DNA of 64,000 bases from NCBI RefSeq assembly GCF_000003605.2, contig NW_003156733.1, positions 412,503 to 476,502 on the forward strand, in the 5' to 3' direction. Shown one piece after another: positions 12,403-25,400 of the stretch. How positions within the stretch are numbered: position 1 is the stretch's first letter; the number at the start of each line of letters is the position of its first letter. This stretch comes from Saccoglossus kowalevskii (lineage: Eukaryota > Hemichordata > Enteropneusta > Harrimaniidae). The notes beneath the pieces were generated by a model. The model was not told the DNA's origin and made no database searches. It saw only the letters and a program-made list of their open reading frames with translations. The translations under genes and the position numbers were made by a program.

Positions 12403-15400
12403 GATTGCTTCACCCGTCTGGTATCATGAAATCGAAACATTGATTTTAGCCATGGTCCGAACTATTTTTTCATCGTTTCGGATATGTTAATTTGCACTTC
12501 ATTGACGCTGCAGGTCGGCGTCTTCTACACCGATCTGACGCATATCGCGCACGTATTTTACGGATATAATAAATCGTTTCAGAGGCCTGTTTACTAAATA
12601 ATGATAAATTAAACTTAGAAATATTGTAAGGACAAACTGGGCCCAAATTGCGCAAATTTGCAATGAGTTTACGGCTACCAGTGTCTGGTTCGGAAGGAGT
12701 TCTACGCGTGATTGTATCGCGTTCAAGGACGTTCTATTTTCGAACTAGTTGAAACCGGAAATTACGCAAACACTTTCGAACTTCAAACACAAATTTTATT
12801 ATCGTTATTATGTCTTAGTTTCTGTTATTTCCACGATTAAATTATTTATGACATTAATTTCACTCACTAAACAATATTTCACTAAAATACGCGCTTAAAA
12901 AGTAACTTAAATTGAAAAAAAATATCAAGTTCTGTGTATAAACATTAGTGTAAAGAGGCGGCGGAGTGCTATTTTAGCCAAAATCGGCTAGTAATGCGTC
13001 ATATGACAAAGGCTTGTGCTGGAACAGCGCTTCCTGTGACGACACAACGTTTGCACTTGTATATCATGTCCAAATGACATGATATATTTCACTTTAATTT
13101 AAATTCGGAACTTAATATATAGTTGCAGTATCCCCTATAGCTTCTTCAATTTGAGTAGACGTGAAACAATTATTCTCAATACTATTACAATTCATAATTT
13201 TTGATATACGAAATATTGCATATACTAGTCTTATTCTTCGTAATTATTAGGCAATATTAAATTGATTTTGTGAAGACAGCTAACACGACGTCTTCTTGCG
13301 CCCTCAACCGATCCACTAGAAATAATGATTATGACTTAACATCATTTAAACGAATCGAAAACAACAGAGAAAAACGATGATCCCCGCAAATTGCGCTCAT
13401 TGCATTGTTAATGAAGTAAAACGATCGTATATTCTAATAAAATAAACATAATAACCTCTTATACATCCCAAATCTCAGAGCATTGGTTATGATATACATT
13501 TTAGTGTGATTTAGAAACAACCCAAACTTGCCTTGTTATATATAGTTATTGTTATTGTTAGCCTTAGCACCTTTTTAAAACGTTGTCTTTTGCCACTATA
13601 CATATTTTCACAGTTTAGTTTCAAGTTGTCTCTCCCAACCAAATCTGGATGAGGGCATGTAATTTAATAAATGACACAGTAATAAGTACAAGTAGGTACG
13701 TATTGCCATGTCAGTTCTGAGCAGTTTAAATCCATAGAGCGAAACCATCTTACACTAAATGTTGGAGAAATGTTTTTTGCGTTTAGTTTACAAAATATAT
13801 CTAAAACCATGATTCCATGGAAGTAAAAAAAACACAAAAAAAACACCTATTATTGTTTTAAAATGCTGTCAACTTTGACCATTTCCTTGAAAACAGACAC
13901 ACTGTTTGGTTTAGTAATATTGGACAGAACCATAATCTATCTATTTCGTGAAACCCATTTTTGGGTTTTTTGAGAGTGTAATAATTAGCCTTGCCAGAAG
14001 GAAGCGAATGATTTGAATATATTTGTCTAGAGACTTGTTTAGCTTGCTTGAATGCTATAAGTCTATGGACTCCGTGTTTGTTGGAGTACACATTTTTAGG
14101 CTATCACTCGACAAATGGTTTAAACCCAGTAATTATTCCAAATCCTATTTTAATACCTTTTAACATAATCTGGAATGTCCAAAATTGTAAATGAATCAGC
14201 AGATCACTCAAGTTAGATATCGGAAGACATAAGGGGTAAAAACACGTCATAAAACTGGATATGCACGCGATATTGCGCAAACTAGCTGACAGTAAAGCTC
14301 GTCCTTCCTAATTGATATTGTTTTAAGCAAAACGAGATTTCTGAATCATTTATCGTTTTTTTAGTTTACATTCTTTCCAATAAGTGTTAACAGTAAGTAA
14401 GTCTCACGTAAGTGAAGATCACCAAAACAATAAATAAAACGTATGTAATGCTTATAACTTTTGTTGCAAGGGATTTTTTTTTCTCGCAGAGGGAAAGTCT
14501 GAAGAAACACATGCGCGGAATGGAAGGGAAGGATAGCTGCTCATTGAAGTATTTTATCAGTAACTTGATCACTAATCTCGCATTCCACCCCGATCGTATC
14601 ATAATGGACATTAAACCCATGAGTATTAAACCACCGTCAACACACTTAGCTTGCTGTCTTCTCAACTTACTATTACTCGAATTAATTGTTAGCATTGCCT
14701 GATGGGGACAACTCTAATAAATTACTCGTCCACGTGACTGAAGATGATTCTCGTTAAACCTCATCGCCAAGATACATTATGGGTAAATTTACTCAGCCAC
14801 CGGCTGACATAAATCAAAATAAACTGAATAGAAGCGATTCATTTGTTTTGTTAAGTCGGGTAACACGAGTATCAACAACCAGCTCTACACAAAATTAAAT
14901 ATGGCGATAACTTCTGTGTCGCATAACCCAATTTGAGAGTCAAGAAGACCAAATCCGATTTCACGGAACTACGCTCACTATCGATATTGTAATTTATTGC
15001 AATTACGGCAGAAATATTACCTTTCTAGGTGATATTTTTTTATAGAAATAAAGATTCAGTCGACTGTATTTTGAGTCATTGCTAATGCACAATGCGAATG
15101 ATTGTTGGCAACTAGCCGTATATTGTCTTTTACTACATATTGTTCGAACACGCATAAAAAGATGGCGCGCAACGTTAATATCGTGACGTTTACCATCTCG
15201 TATATCCCTTGATATTTCACGCTGAACATCACAATTCTGACTGACATTGACATTTGTTATGAATAGGACAATCTTCGATATGTCCATGCATCGATATATG
15301 ATAACACTTTCTGCAATTAGTCATTGAATACACCTGACTGACGTTTTTGAAATACATCAACATCGATTACAATATGTCAATTTGGTTATGTTAAGATCAA

Positions 15401-17739
15401 TATCTCTCGTAGAATTGCTGTCGACAACCTTCCTATTCACAACCTTATTTCGTTTTACAGTGAAAATCAGAAGTATGCCAGTGTGGCACCCAAGGTAGAA
15501 CAAAGCAAAATACTGTATCACATTCGAAGCGCCAATACATAACTTCTTATGCGTAATTTCATTGCCCGTACGCTTAAATCCAGACCACAATTGACGTGTG
15601 GAGTAATTGAATACATTTTAAATTATTTTACTCCACGATTTACTGAGTGTAAACATGACTAACTATAAGCTGCTCCACGAAAGTTCGACTAAGAGCGCGC
15701 GCGTGTGTATCTTGTATGGCCGTCTTTAATGCGCAGTCTGCCTTATTCAGTGAATTATCCACATTTAGTATGTTGCAAAAAGTGTTGCAAAATTATGTTT
15801 ATTCGCCCCACATCACATCCAGATTGACTAAAACTAAGTTTGAAGCACAACTTATAAATCTACAGTACTGTGATATGGCGTTTGTTAATTTGCGACCGCG
15901 ACGCGTTAACGCGTAACAGAAATCTACGAACCTAAATGAATGCATTACGAGCTACGTTTTATACCGTGATTGCCTCTGCGAATGGTAATGTCTCAGTGTA
16001 GAACATGGTACGTTTTCTTTTCCTTCATGTACTTCGTAATAACCTATGTACTATATAAGTAAACATCATATGCACGGTGGAATCAATATGAAAAAGACCG
16101 ACGAACCCGCCGTAGGCTGTACTTAATTAGGGGGGAAATTGAAAGAACTACTGAACCGCCACTACAAAGCGGCACTAGGAGCACTGTTAATTTGTGCATA
16201 CTTTTATATAATCCCAAGATATTTTCTTTTAGGTCGACGACAGCAAATATTCGTCAGTATAACACTGGTGATATGGGTTTTTAGTCTGGCACTTCATACG
16301 TCACACTGGTGCAATAAGCAGGTTATGCATTGTGATGACTCGCCTTATTCCACTTCTTCCTTTACAGGGTATTATGGCAAGTATTTATTTTACACAATTT
16401 CAAAATCGGTGAATCTTTCACGAAAAAAAACCCATTTTCAATTGTTGTCCTTTATTATGGCGTTCGGGCGCTGTAATAATTCAACGGCGCGTTTGTATTA
16501 GTCAAACAGTGGCACAGATAGAGGATAGCAATTGTCAACGTTATATTTGAAAGACTCCGCACTGATCGCAGTTGAGTTATAACATCGCCCTCGATGTCAA
16601 TGAACTTGTAACCTGGATACTTCAACCTGAACTGATTGCAGTTTATCGGAAAGGTAAATTTACTTTGAATTTGGACATGAAAGAAGACTTTAAACGACAC
16701 GGGTGCAATACGTTTAATAACACATGACAACGAATATTTATTATTGTTCTCTCATGCACATCTATTATATAAACGCCGCAGATTGCTGGAATAGAAAAAA
16801 ACGGCATTACTTTACCATTAGAATTCCGCCTGGACAAACAAGATCATATATTGAGATTACATTTAATTGACAGGTTCTTTGAAAAACGATGGAATTATCT
16901 TTCTATGTCAAGAGTGATTGAACTAACATGTATTACCCTTGGGTGAAATCTGATTTCCCGTGTCTATGTATTACTTCTTTCGAACTGATCTCAGCTGTCA
17001 TTTGCCATCACTAACATGTCTTCTTCGTTACTATGAAATTAATATTACTGTACGAAATAAAGCCTGAGTACGAGAATGGGATATACATTTCCGATCCAAG
17101 GCAAAATTTCGAGGCCACAGGCAGATAATGTCATCGCGGGGAGGGTTTTATTTACAGAAGAGTACAAGTACGAAGGTTTTTTTGACTGAATGTCTATATA
17201 TATATATTTGAAAACATTCTCTTACTCTTAAAACATTTAGTGAGTACTGTCAACAATTCTACACACAAACTGTAATGGAAAACCTATGTTCATTACGCAA
17301 CGCTTGGATGCATGAAACGTGTGCGTAAGTGATAATTTCCTCTCAGGTAATTTATTCACAGAAACTGTTCCACGCAGGACCTGCACAATAATCAACTCAT
17401 GAATATTCATCATCAACAGATACATCTGACATGAGACAACGACTCTTCAGGATGTCAAGTCCGACCAAAGATAAACTGTCGAGGCCTGCATTGAACCTTG
17501 AGACGGACTTCATATCCCAAACATTCCGAGTGCTATGGCTTTATTAGTCCTGCTGTATTGTTTAGCTTTTGTTCTCAGACAATCTGCATACTTAACTTGT
17601 GGCAGGTGATTCTATACGCAAGACCAGGAACAACTTATGAAAATGACCCGTAAACGACATCTTGTTCCAGATAGCTCAATGGGAAAGGTGCATGTCCAAA
17701 ATGTCAAATATTTAAAAAAAAAACCCTCTGTATTGCAAT
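12403..17739. other. No gene recognised
   Basis: The palindrome at 13070 is the only clear structure. The longest open frame (16139-16501, plus) begins at TTG and matches nothing I know. Confidence 0.5.
13070..13096. repeat. Short perfect palindrome, 11-base arms
   Basis: TATATCATGTC and GACATGATATA are separated by five bases. No function is evident. Confidence 0.8.
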
Positions 17740-18165
17740 AGGTTTTACGGAAAAAAGTGTTTTTATGTTAGACTTAAATACAGACCGAGTAGGTTCATCA
17801 TAAACACTTCCTGGTAGTGTGGTCCATAACCTTGGCACTTCAATCGTAAACGCCCGCTTTCCATAGTGCTTCTGGTTCAACTAGAATAAATGTACACGAT
17901 CGCGGGGAACGAGTTGTTCTAACAGGTACATACATCTTGATGATGTCAGACAAATAGGCTGGCACTTCGTCATGTAAGATCTTATATGGGTACATTCAAA
18001 CTTCGAAAAACATTACGCTGAGAGATTGGTAATCATTTTTTAAAGATCGGGTGATGTGTATTTAAGCTTATAGGACAGTGCAACTTATCGTGCCCCAGCA
18101 TGTTGAGTACATTGAAGTCGTTGAATCAGATGTTCCTGAATATGGATATACACACTAATAAAATA
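17740..18165 (-). mobile_element. CR1/L2-clade LINE remnant (end of reverse transcriptase ORF)
   Basis: Minus-strand translation gives, in order, an LQCTQHAGAR segment (about 18115-18085), then YPYKILHDEVPAYLSDII followed by VPVRTTRSPRS, then YGKRAFTIEVPRLWTTLP and a FKSNIKT segment (down to about 17765). These match the family pattern LQRVQNAAAR, YKxLHGxAPxYLSDLL and YGDRAFSVAAPxLWNSLP found after the reverse transcriptase of CR1/L2-type LINEs. Stops and frame changes lie between the blocks, and no start of the element is present, so this is a 5'-truncated, inactive copy. Confidence 0.8.
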
Positions 18166-19997
18166 ATCTAATCTTAGGGTTATAAAAAAGTGAATTAACA
18201 ACAGATTTCTCACTGAATAAATGATAAACGCTCATGCTTGTCAAATTTCGAGTATAAGTGTAGTACCTCAGTTATGCTTGCATCTTGTACTTGTTTGTTG
18301 GTCACCATTCACGCTTGCATTTCAACGATACACATACCAATCGCAGATTTTGATATTACGTAATTCTACACCATATTTATAATTGCGTGTCGCCAGCATA
18401 CATCACAATTGTAACAAAGTAGCACAATACACTGCCTTTTGGTACATCAAACGGTAGATCAAGTGGTTCTGAACAAACCTTATCAATACAAATCACCAAG
18501 GTGATTACATATGCATGAAGAAGAACAACGACATGTAAATTAAAACAGAAGATTCAGTGTTGATACAATCCTGCAATAAAGCTTTCTGGTTGATAGAGAG
18601 CACTAGATGAATTCGAATGGTTGTAACAAAATACAAGAGCGAATTGTAACAAGTTACTCACACTAACCGCCCATTACCCTTCGATAGAGGACAGTTTTTG
18701 TTCATTTGTTCAGCATTTACTTGTTCAAAACATAAATCCGTTTACTCAATAATTACTTATTTTTTTTCTCCAAATAGTATATGAGTATATGAATAACCGT
18801 TTCGCAGAGCGAAGTTGTTCGAACATTATTAAGGTGGAATGTACTTTCCAACCTTTTGAAAATGAAATATCTTTTGCGAGCATTATCTTGGATTCGTCCC
18901 AACGATTTCCGGATTGACATTACGCCATGTGTCGTGCACATTAACACCGTAGTCACACACAAGCATTATTTCCTTATTATTTGAAAACAGCAACTTAAGT
19001 GCAAAAATATAACAATGCTATTCGCCCAATAATCGACAATTGATAATCCCGTTTGGTTTATTGAGATATATATTATGACTTGAATATCAACATGTACCTG
19101 ATACTTAATCAGGGATTATTAATTTATGTTAGATTGATCTGTGATTTCAATTATTGTTCTTAACTGAAGATAGATAACATGAGTCCAGTTTCCACTTTAA
19201 ATATAATTTGACATGGGGCCAAGAATTAGGTCATAATGCCCCGGGTAATCATTATATATTTAATATAATGGTACTACAATTAATCTGAAAAACACGTTGT
19301 CGAAAAATAATTTATATCAGGATTTTTACCGTAACTTATAGGTTGCATTCTTAGCATTGAGATTAATCTGCTTTAGATATCCCACACCGGTCATGTTGCA
19401 GTTACCACTTTAGTACAAGCTTTTCCACTTAGCAACAGTATTCTTGGTGTCAGAAAAAGAAGATCCGCGATACTGTTATACTCACAAACACCACACGATA
19501 AATCTGCCACGATTCAGTGCTATGACACACAATATCTGACTTGAAATTTAGACTGTAGGTAAATACAAATGTCTAGTTTTTGGTTCCGATGGCAAGTCAG
19601 TTTGACGTATTACAAGATCAATGAGGTTCAATCAAACAGGAAAGTGGCTGGATAAATAAGTATCAACTATCGGTCGATACCCGCCCAACGCAACGTTTCA
19701 TAGCATACGTTGCAAGTATGAAGTTAGTAGTGTGAGTGCCCTCACCGTATACTGCATTGGGACATAATTATATTTATATTTAAGTTACACAAGGCTGGCA
19801 GGATGGATATGTAATTACGCAATGGATTCGAGTGCATGTGCGTGCGAGAGTCTGGTGTGGAAGTTCTTAACTGATAATTAGGTTCGGTTTCAAGTTTCCA
19901 AAACTAAATGTTCACGACGTTGTGTTCCTGTTTTGAGAAATGAATCGAAATTGTTAGAGTGTTATTTAATAAACTGGAAGAACATTATATTATATTA
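18166..19997. other. No gene recognised
   Basis: The first part may still be unrecognisable LINE sequence. Otherwise it is anonymous AT-rich DNA. Confidence 0.45.
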
Positions 19998-20372
19998 TTA
20001 TACATCTGTCATCGTAACTCCATAATTTACCGCGTGCCGTAATTTTGCGGTATTTTACGTGGTATTGTCATCCTACCATATTAGGAAATGCGAATCCAAA
20101 TATGCACTGATTACGCACGTAATCGTCCTCTAATAATAAAAACAAACATGGCTGTCACAAGAGTTTGACTGGACTCTACACACAGATGTTTGCTGATTCT
20201 GTTCTAAACACTTTGAATGTGGGCATTCCCATGGTGTATCCTTGGAAGGAAAAGATGTATAATAATAAGGTTATTACGAGAATACCTCAAAGTATGTACT
20301 CAGACAGTACGCCGCGCATCGACCGACGAGCAGATACTCCAGCTGTACTGTCGTCGTAATAACCTCATAATA
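19998..20372 (+). repeat. Foldback-ended interspersed repeat, copy A
   Basis: It starts TTATACATCTGTCATCG, has ATAATAAAAACAAACATGGC in the middle, and ends in an inverted repeat (AGGTTATTACGA ... TCGTAATAACCT, with GACAGTAC and GTACTGTC inside). It is shared with copies B and C. A 64-codon frame through it differs at more than a third of residues from copy C, so it does not look like a conserved protein. Confidence 0.8.
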
Positions 20373-22065
20373 TTGGCTTTAATGAAGAGATACTGATGTT
20401 CCTAATTATTGTTTTTTTTCACTGAAATTTCGGGTTTGAAACATTTTATTCGTTGCAATATGCGTACAACATGCAATTGTATTCAATATGACAGGTATAC
20501 TTTCCACCGTTGTCATGTGTCTCAGTAAAGTTTCTAAACCCATTCATAACATTAGGTTTATCATTGTTCAGCAAATGTTTATGCACACAGATGTTTTGAT
20601 CAAACTTTTATTTTTTATTCTAACATTTATCTAAACGTTATTTTTCGACAAGAGATTTAAAACAAACAAACACATATTGTTATTTGGATCGATAAAAGAA
20701 ACATTTCCTAAATATCATTAACTTTTGTGATAATCAATTCGCTTCTATGAATTCTGGCCTCTGATCTGTATTTATTGTGATATATCATATTCATTTCGCA
20801 TGTTGAATCTTCTCGTACTGACATATGTACGATCTGCGGCTGATGTACCTCGCTCTACTGAAAGTTTCATAGAAATCCATTAATCCATTGCAACAGTTGG
20901 AGTTGTTCTTGGGAAAATATCTAGAACATTAAAATACATAGAATGTTGTCAGCACAATATATCGCGAGTATGTTGAATATTCTCTCCTACATCGTATGCG
21001 AGCTCCCCATTGGACGAGCGGTGGTCACGCAGGGTGAGATATTGCTTTGTTTCACATTTAAGTGGCGTCTCCCGTTCTGACGTCAAACGATAGTGTCCAT
21101 TGGAATTGTACGCGCTAAAATTTGAATACGTAAACAGGGTAGCCGTGGACATTATATTAAAAGTAGCCATCACGTTATACGTTTTTCAAATTTAACACAG
21201 AACTACACATCGCGAGTGTTTTGTACAAGTACAAGTGCAAGTACACAGAAACGGAATGCACGTATAAGTTTTTATACGACTACGAATACTTGTAATATTC
21301 TGATAAGGAACCTTTCAAAAAAAAAAAAAAAAACTAATTTGAATATTCGCAAAACTTTGGTTTTGAAATGCATTTGATTGTATTTATTTTACAACTACTT
21401 TTCGAGATGGGCAAAGCAAAAAATATACGTAAGCCAATCTTCTAGGATATTATTTGTCCTCGCATTATTCAGTATTATTCACATGAGATGCACCTCGGGA
21501 AATAAGTATCACTTCGGTCAGAGAAATATTGATGAACTCCTAACATGAAGCTAATGTTTCCATAATATCCGTTAATTTAACACTAATTCGTCAGAGCATT
21601 ACTTATAATTTGTTACTTAATGAATATAACCGACAGTGACGCATGGGGGAAATGTATTTCCTTTGGTTGTTGAAAATAATATTCATCATATTATTAAATA
21701 TTACGTACCAGATTATTGATTATTTTCGGTTAAACAATGGATAGTGATTCCGTTAGGCATCTAAATTTCAACATGGGTAGCTGGATGTTTTATGGTAGAC
21801 AATTCACATCAGGATTTGGTATCAGTACATCACACATATTAAAATGGCTATAAATACACCCTTCTTGTTTTATATAAACTTTTTGTTAAGGTATATATTG
21901 GGTTCAATGGACAGGCGTACCAGTAGTCCAATTAGTTCATTCCTAGAAAGTTGAACACAACTGGATTGTACAACAACACCAAGTAAATCACACAATGTTG
22001 CACATTCTGTAGCAAAGACGATGGTACCAAACTATTATACAATCCAGACAAAATCATTGGCGCGA
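20373..22065. other. Downstream flank of the channel gene
   Basis: No exon recognised. A run of about 17 A lies at 21317-21333. Confidence 0.5.
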
Positions 22066-22071
22066 TTTATT
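22066..22071 (-). promoter_or_regulatory. Candidate polyadenylation signal AATAAA of the channel gene
   Basis: AATAAA on the minus strand lies 52 bases after the stop codon. It would give a very short 3' UTR. Because the region is AT-rich, a later signal may be used instead. Confidence 0.35.
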
Positions 22072-22123
22072 CTGTTAAATGCACGTGGTTAGCTTTTTCA
22101 ATGCCAATATGTATACAATATGT

Positions 22124-22465
22124 TTAAATGACAGAAAAACTGTGTTTTTGAATCGGATAAAAAGACCAGTAAAGTATACATAATATGCAAAATATTAAAG
22201 GTAGAAAGATTCGACTAAATCTGTCGATTCTTAACGCAAGACAAAGATAGTCTGTTCTATCGTTGGACGCATAAATCAATTCAGCGGTTGTTAATACTTG
22301 AGTCTCCTGTCTCACTAACGGCGGGCGCTCTTTCAGTCGTGGCCGTACTCTCCCTGCTGTTGAATTAACTGGCGTTTCGGTTACGACGACGTTATTAGAG
22401 TCTCCGTCGTCTTCATAACTTACAGTCCTTGCAGACACTTTGGGTGACGTCATCTGATTTTCTCC
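22124..22465 (-). CDS. Coding exon 9 (342 bases with stop): cytoplasmic loop and M4
   Basis: The acceptor TTTTTGTCAACAG lies before 22465 and the TAA stop is at 22126-22124. It encodes a polar, proline- and serine-containing cytoplasmic stretch, then IDRFSRIFLPLIFCILCILY, the characteristic M4 entry and helix of anionic Cys-loop receptors. A ten-residue tail (PIQKHSFSVI) follows. Confidence 0.95.
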   Translation of the reverse strand, partial: GENQMTSPKVSARTVSYEDDGDSNNVVVTETPVNSTAGRVRPRLKERPPLVRQETQVLTTAELIYASNDRTDYLCLALRIDRFSRIFLPLIFCILCILYWSFYPIQKHSFSVI

Positions 22466-25400
22466 CTGTTGACAAAAATAATTGGATCATTGGGAAAAGG
22501 AATGTGTGTTCAATTGGATCGTCGGAAATTATTCAAAAAGAATCATACACAACTGAATCTTTACATTTGAAACGAAGTGAAATAATGTAGTAACATCCAT
22601 AATAGTATCAACATAAACCTTGTGTGCGTCTTTCATTGAATTTTCTCTCATTCGTATTGTTCTTCTGTACTCTCGTTTTTTTCTTCTCTCTGCGTACTGT
22701 CCTTTTTCAAATGAATATAAATAATACACCACTGAATATTCTAACAAGGCTAGGAATACTAATACTTGGCAAGTAACCATCCATACGTCAATAGCCTGCG
22801 GAATAGAACATAAACAAATTGTAACTGTGTTAGAGGAATGTTTTTTACTAGAAACCAGCGGGCAGTGATTCGGAATGACATACTCAATGAATGATAAATG
22901 AACACTTATTTATTTTTACATTATACAGATATGATTTAAGCACGCGAACCAATGACGGAGATGTGTCAATTTAAAAGAAGTTGACATAATCACTACAAGG
23001 CAGGAATGCAATCTATTCAAACACATCGTGGAGGCTAAATATTTCTACCGAAGTTACTGTTATATTAAAAATGGGGAGTAAACCGCCTTGCAGTTACCTT
23101 TTCAATAAAAAATCATATAACGAGCGCTATCGTCATTTTATTGTATTTATAGAACTTACCGTGGCATAAGCTATCTTAGGTAACTGGCTGCGTAACCACG
23201 TTGCCTGTGTGACCAACGCTAAAACAGTAGTAACTCCTAAAGCCACGCGAGCAGGCGCAGCAGATATCTCCACCCATACTGAGAGCCACGACAGCGCCAC
23301 CAAGAGTGAACTCGGCACATACGCTTGTAACACGTAGAATCCAAGACTTCGAACTAGAGAAAAGCTTACACCCAAATGCGTGAAATCACCTGCAATAAAA
23401 GCCATTAGTCTACATATGATTCTCATTAAAAGATAATGGTATTCTTGAGTCTTGAACGAGAGAGTCGTATTTACAATGTATATGTCAATGTGTGATATAA
23501 AGCCTTGCATATGTGAGAAATAATTTGAAAGTCCCCCAACCTTAACATCTATCCGTACACTAATGGGTTCAACCCATGTCTGCTCATTACGAATTGAAAG
23601 ACACAATGCGTCAACCAAACCATAGATACAGCGATAAAAACACACAGTGTCTATATCATGTGACAAGCACTGGGATATAAACACCGAAATGTGTGTATTC
23701 AAAGACAGTCTGAGTGTCAACATTTCAAAATATTATATACAGCATAATGCAGTGTACGTTTGAAACAGATGAAACTTCCTCAATTAAATCATTACAATTT
23801 GCGATGTATTAGCGATCTACTATTCTCTAACTCTCGGTTAGAGATGCGTAAGATGCGTTTCAATTAATACCGTTATATAACATATAAAATAAGTCGTCGA
23901 ATTTGATGTTTTGATTTTATTTACCCGTCATGTAATGCGTGACATTGGCGAACTCTTTAATGCCTTCCAAGTAATACTGCGGCAATTCAACTTCATCGTG
24001 AATCTCAACAGCAGTGGTATTGGTCAGCCACTTCAAAACAAGTTCATTCATATTATATGAATCTGAATAAAAATAAAAACATTCACATAATCAATTTATT
24101 ATGATATCAAGTTGTACTAACGTTTTCTGAGCTGCATTTTGTTTTGTAGCTTAATGGCAATGTGGCGATTATTAAAATTAACAAAATAATGTATATCATC
24201 AGTTTATACTACGTCGTAGGCTCTTTGAGCTACCCAGTCTAAATTAAATTATGAAACCGAAATGAGCTTATTTAACCAACACTAAATTGAATGAAAGTAA
24301 TAATACGCACATGAGCAGCGATGATAAAACTACATGCTAAAAACAAAAAGGCTCATGGGTAGACGCTTGTTTGTAAACAATGACACGCTATGGCCATCTG
24401 GCGCGTGCGCAGGTGACGACTCACCCGCTTTAATTTAAACTTACATGACTCTAGTTGCATATGACATTCCTGCGTGTCCATAGGGAATTTACCAAGAAAC
24501 ATATAACAAGATAACACCAAACTTAGCCTAGGATGAAAGTAAAAATAATAAATACAACGCAGACACATTATATACCGTTCCTACGTACCAAATATAATAC
24601 GTAGCAAATAACGTTTTAGGAGTAATATACATAACTGAAAGAAATAAACCAACACGATTTGGTAGTATAACTTGTGTTTAATTAACCGTAAATATACGTC
24701 ATCTTAGCTATTTAAGTTTCTTTAATTGTCTTCACTAAGTGTACATTATAATTATGTCCACTGAGTTATGTCCACTCTCAAAAACCAATACTGTTTGAAA
24801 TGTAATATAGATACGAATTATTGGATTGTTTGGTAATTGAAAAACGTGCCTTGAATACTAACGAGGATAACTGAAGAGGTTTGCACTAAACTAATTATTC
24901 ACCTTGTGAGACAACGTTTATTCAACGTGTATTCATATGCCTACCCAGGGAGACCGGGCACTTGTTCATAAGCATGTCTATGTATCATACACTGTGAGCA
25001 GGCTAAACATTATATACACTTAGAGTACCACAATTTAGACAAAATATGGCGCTCAGACAGAATACGATATCTAACCTTAAACTGTACAAAACGTTACCAC
25101 TTGGATCTATCCTTAGTAGAAGGTTCTCTTTTGGAGTGCTGTGAATTGTGACCGACTTTGCGTTAGTGAAAAACAGATCCGGTACCCAGAACATGTCCAT
25201 TACATCACCACCATTGATGACTATTGTACTCGTTGAGTTGTGTCGCAATCGAGGATCGTGCCACGCTTGTCTGAGAAATATTGTAAGTTCATAATCCTGA
25301 TGAAAGAAGACACACGTATGGCTGCTAAAGTATTTTAACATGAAAACGACAAATCTTCCAGGGGTGTAACTCTGTATAACTGTTACTTGATCATTACATT

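Noticed and set aside
14387-14702. Overlapping frames of 96 and 102 codons on opposite strands
   Set aside because: They mirror each other and have no recognisable motif.
14770-14790. CATTATGGGTAAATT as another ZNF143-like site
   Set aside because: Only the core CCCATAATG is present. The flanking positions needed for the motif do not fit.
16139-16501. A 120-codon plus-strand frame with two hydrophobic stretches
   Set aside because: It starts at TTG, not ATG, resembles no family I know, and a chance frame of this length is expected in 64 kb.
20165-20359. A 64-codon frame whose peptide FADSVLN also occurs in repeat copy C
   Set aside because: The frames lie in an interspersed repeat. Residues differ at least as fast as bases and copy B lacks part of it, so it is not a conserved gene.
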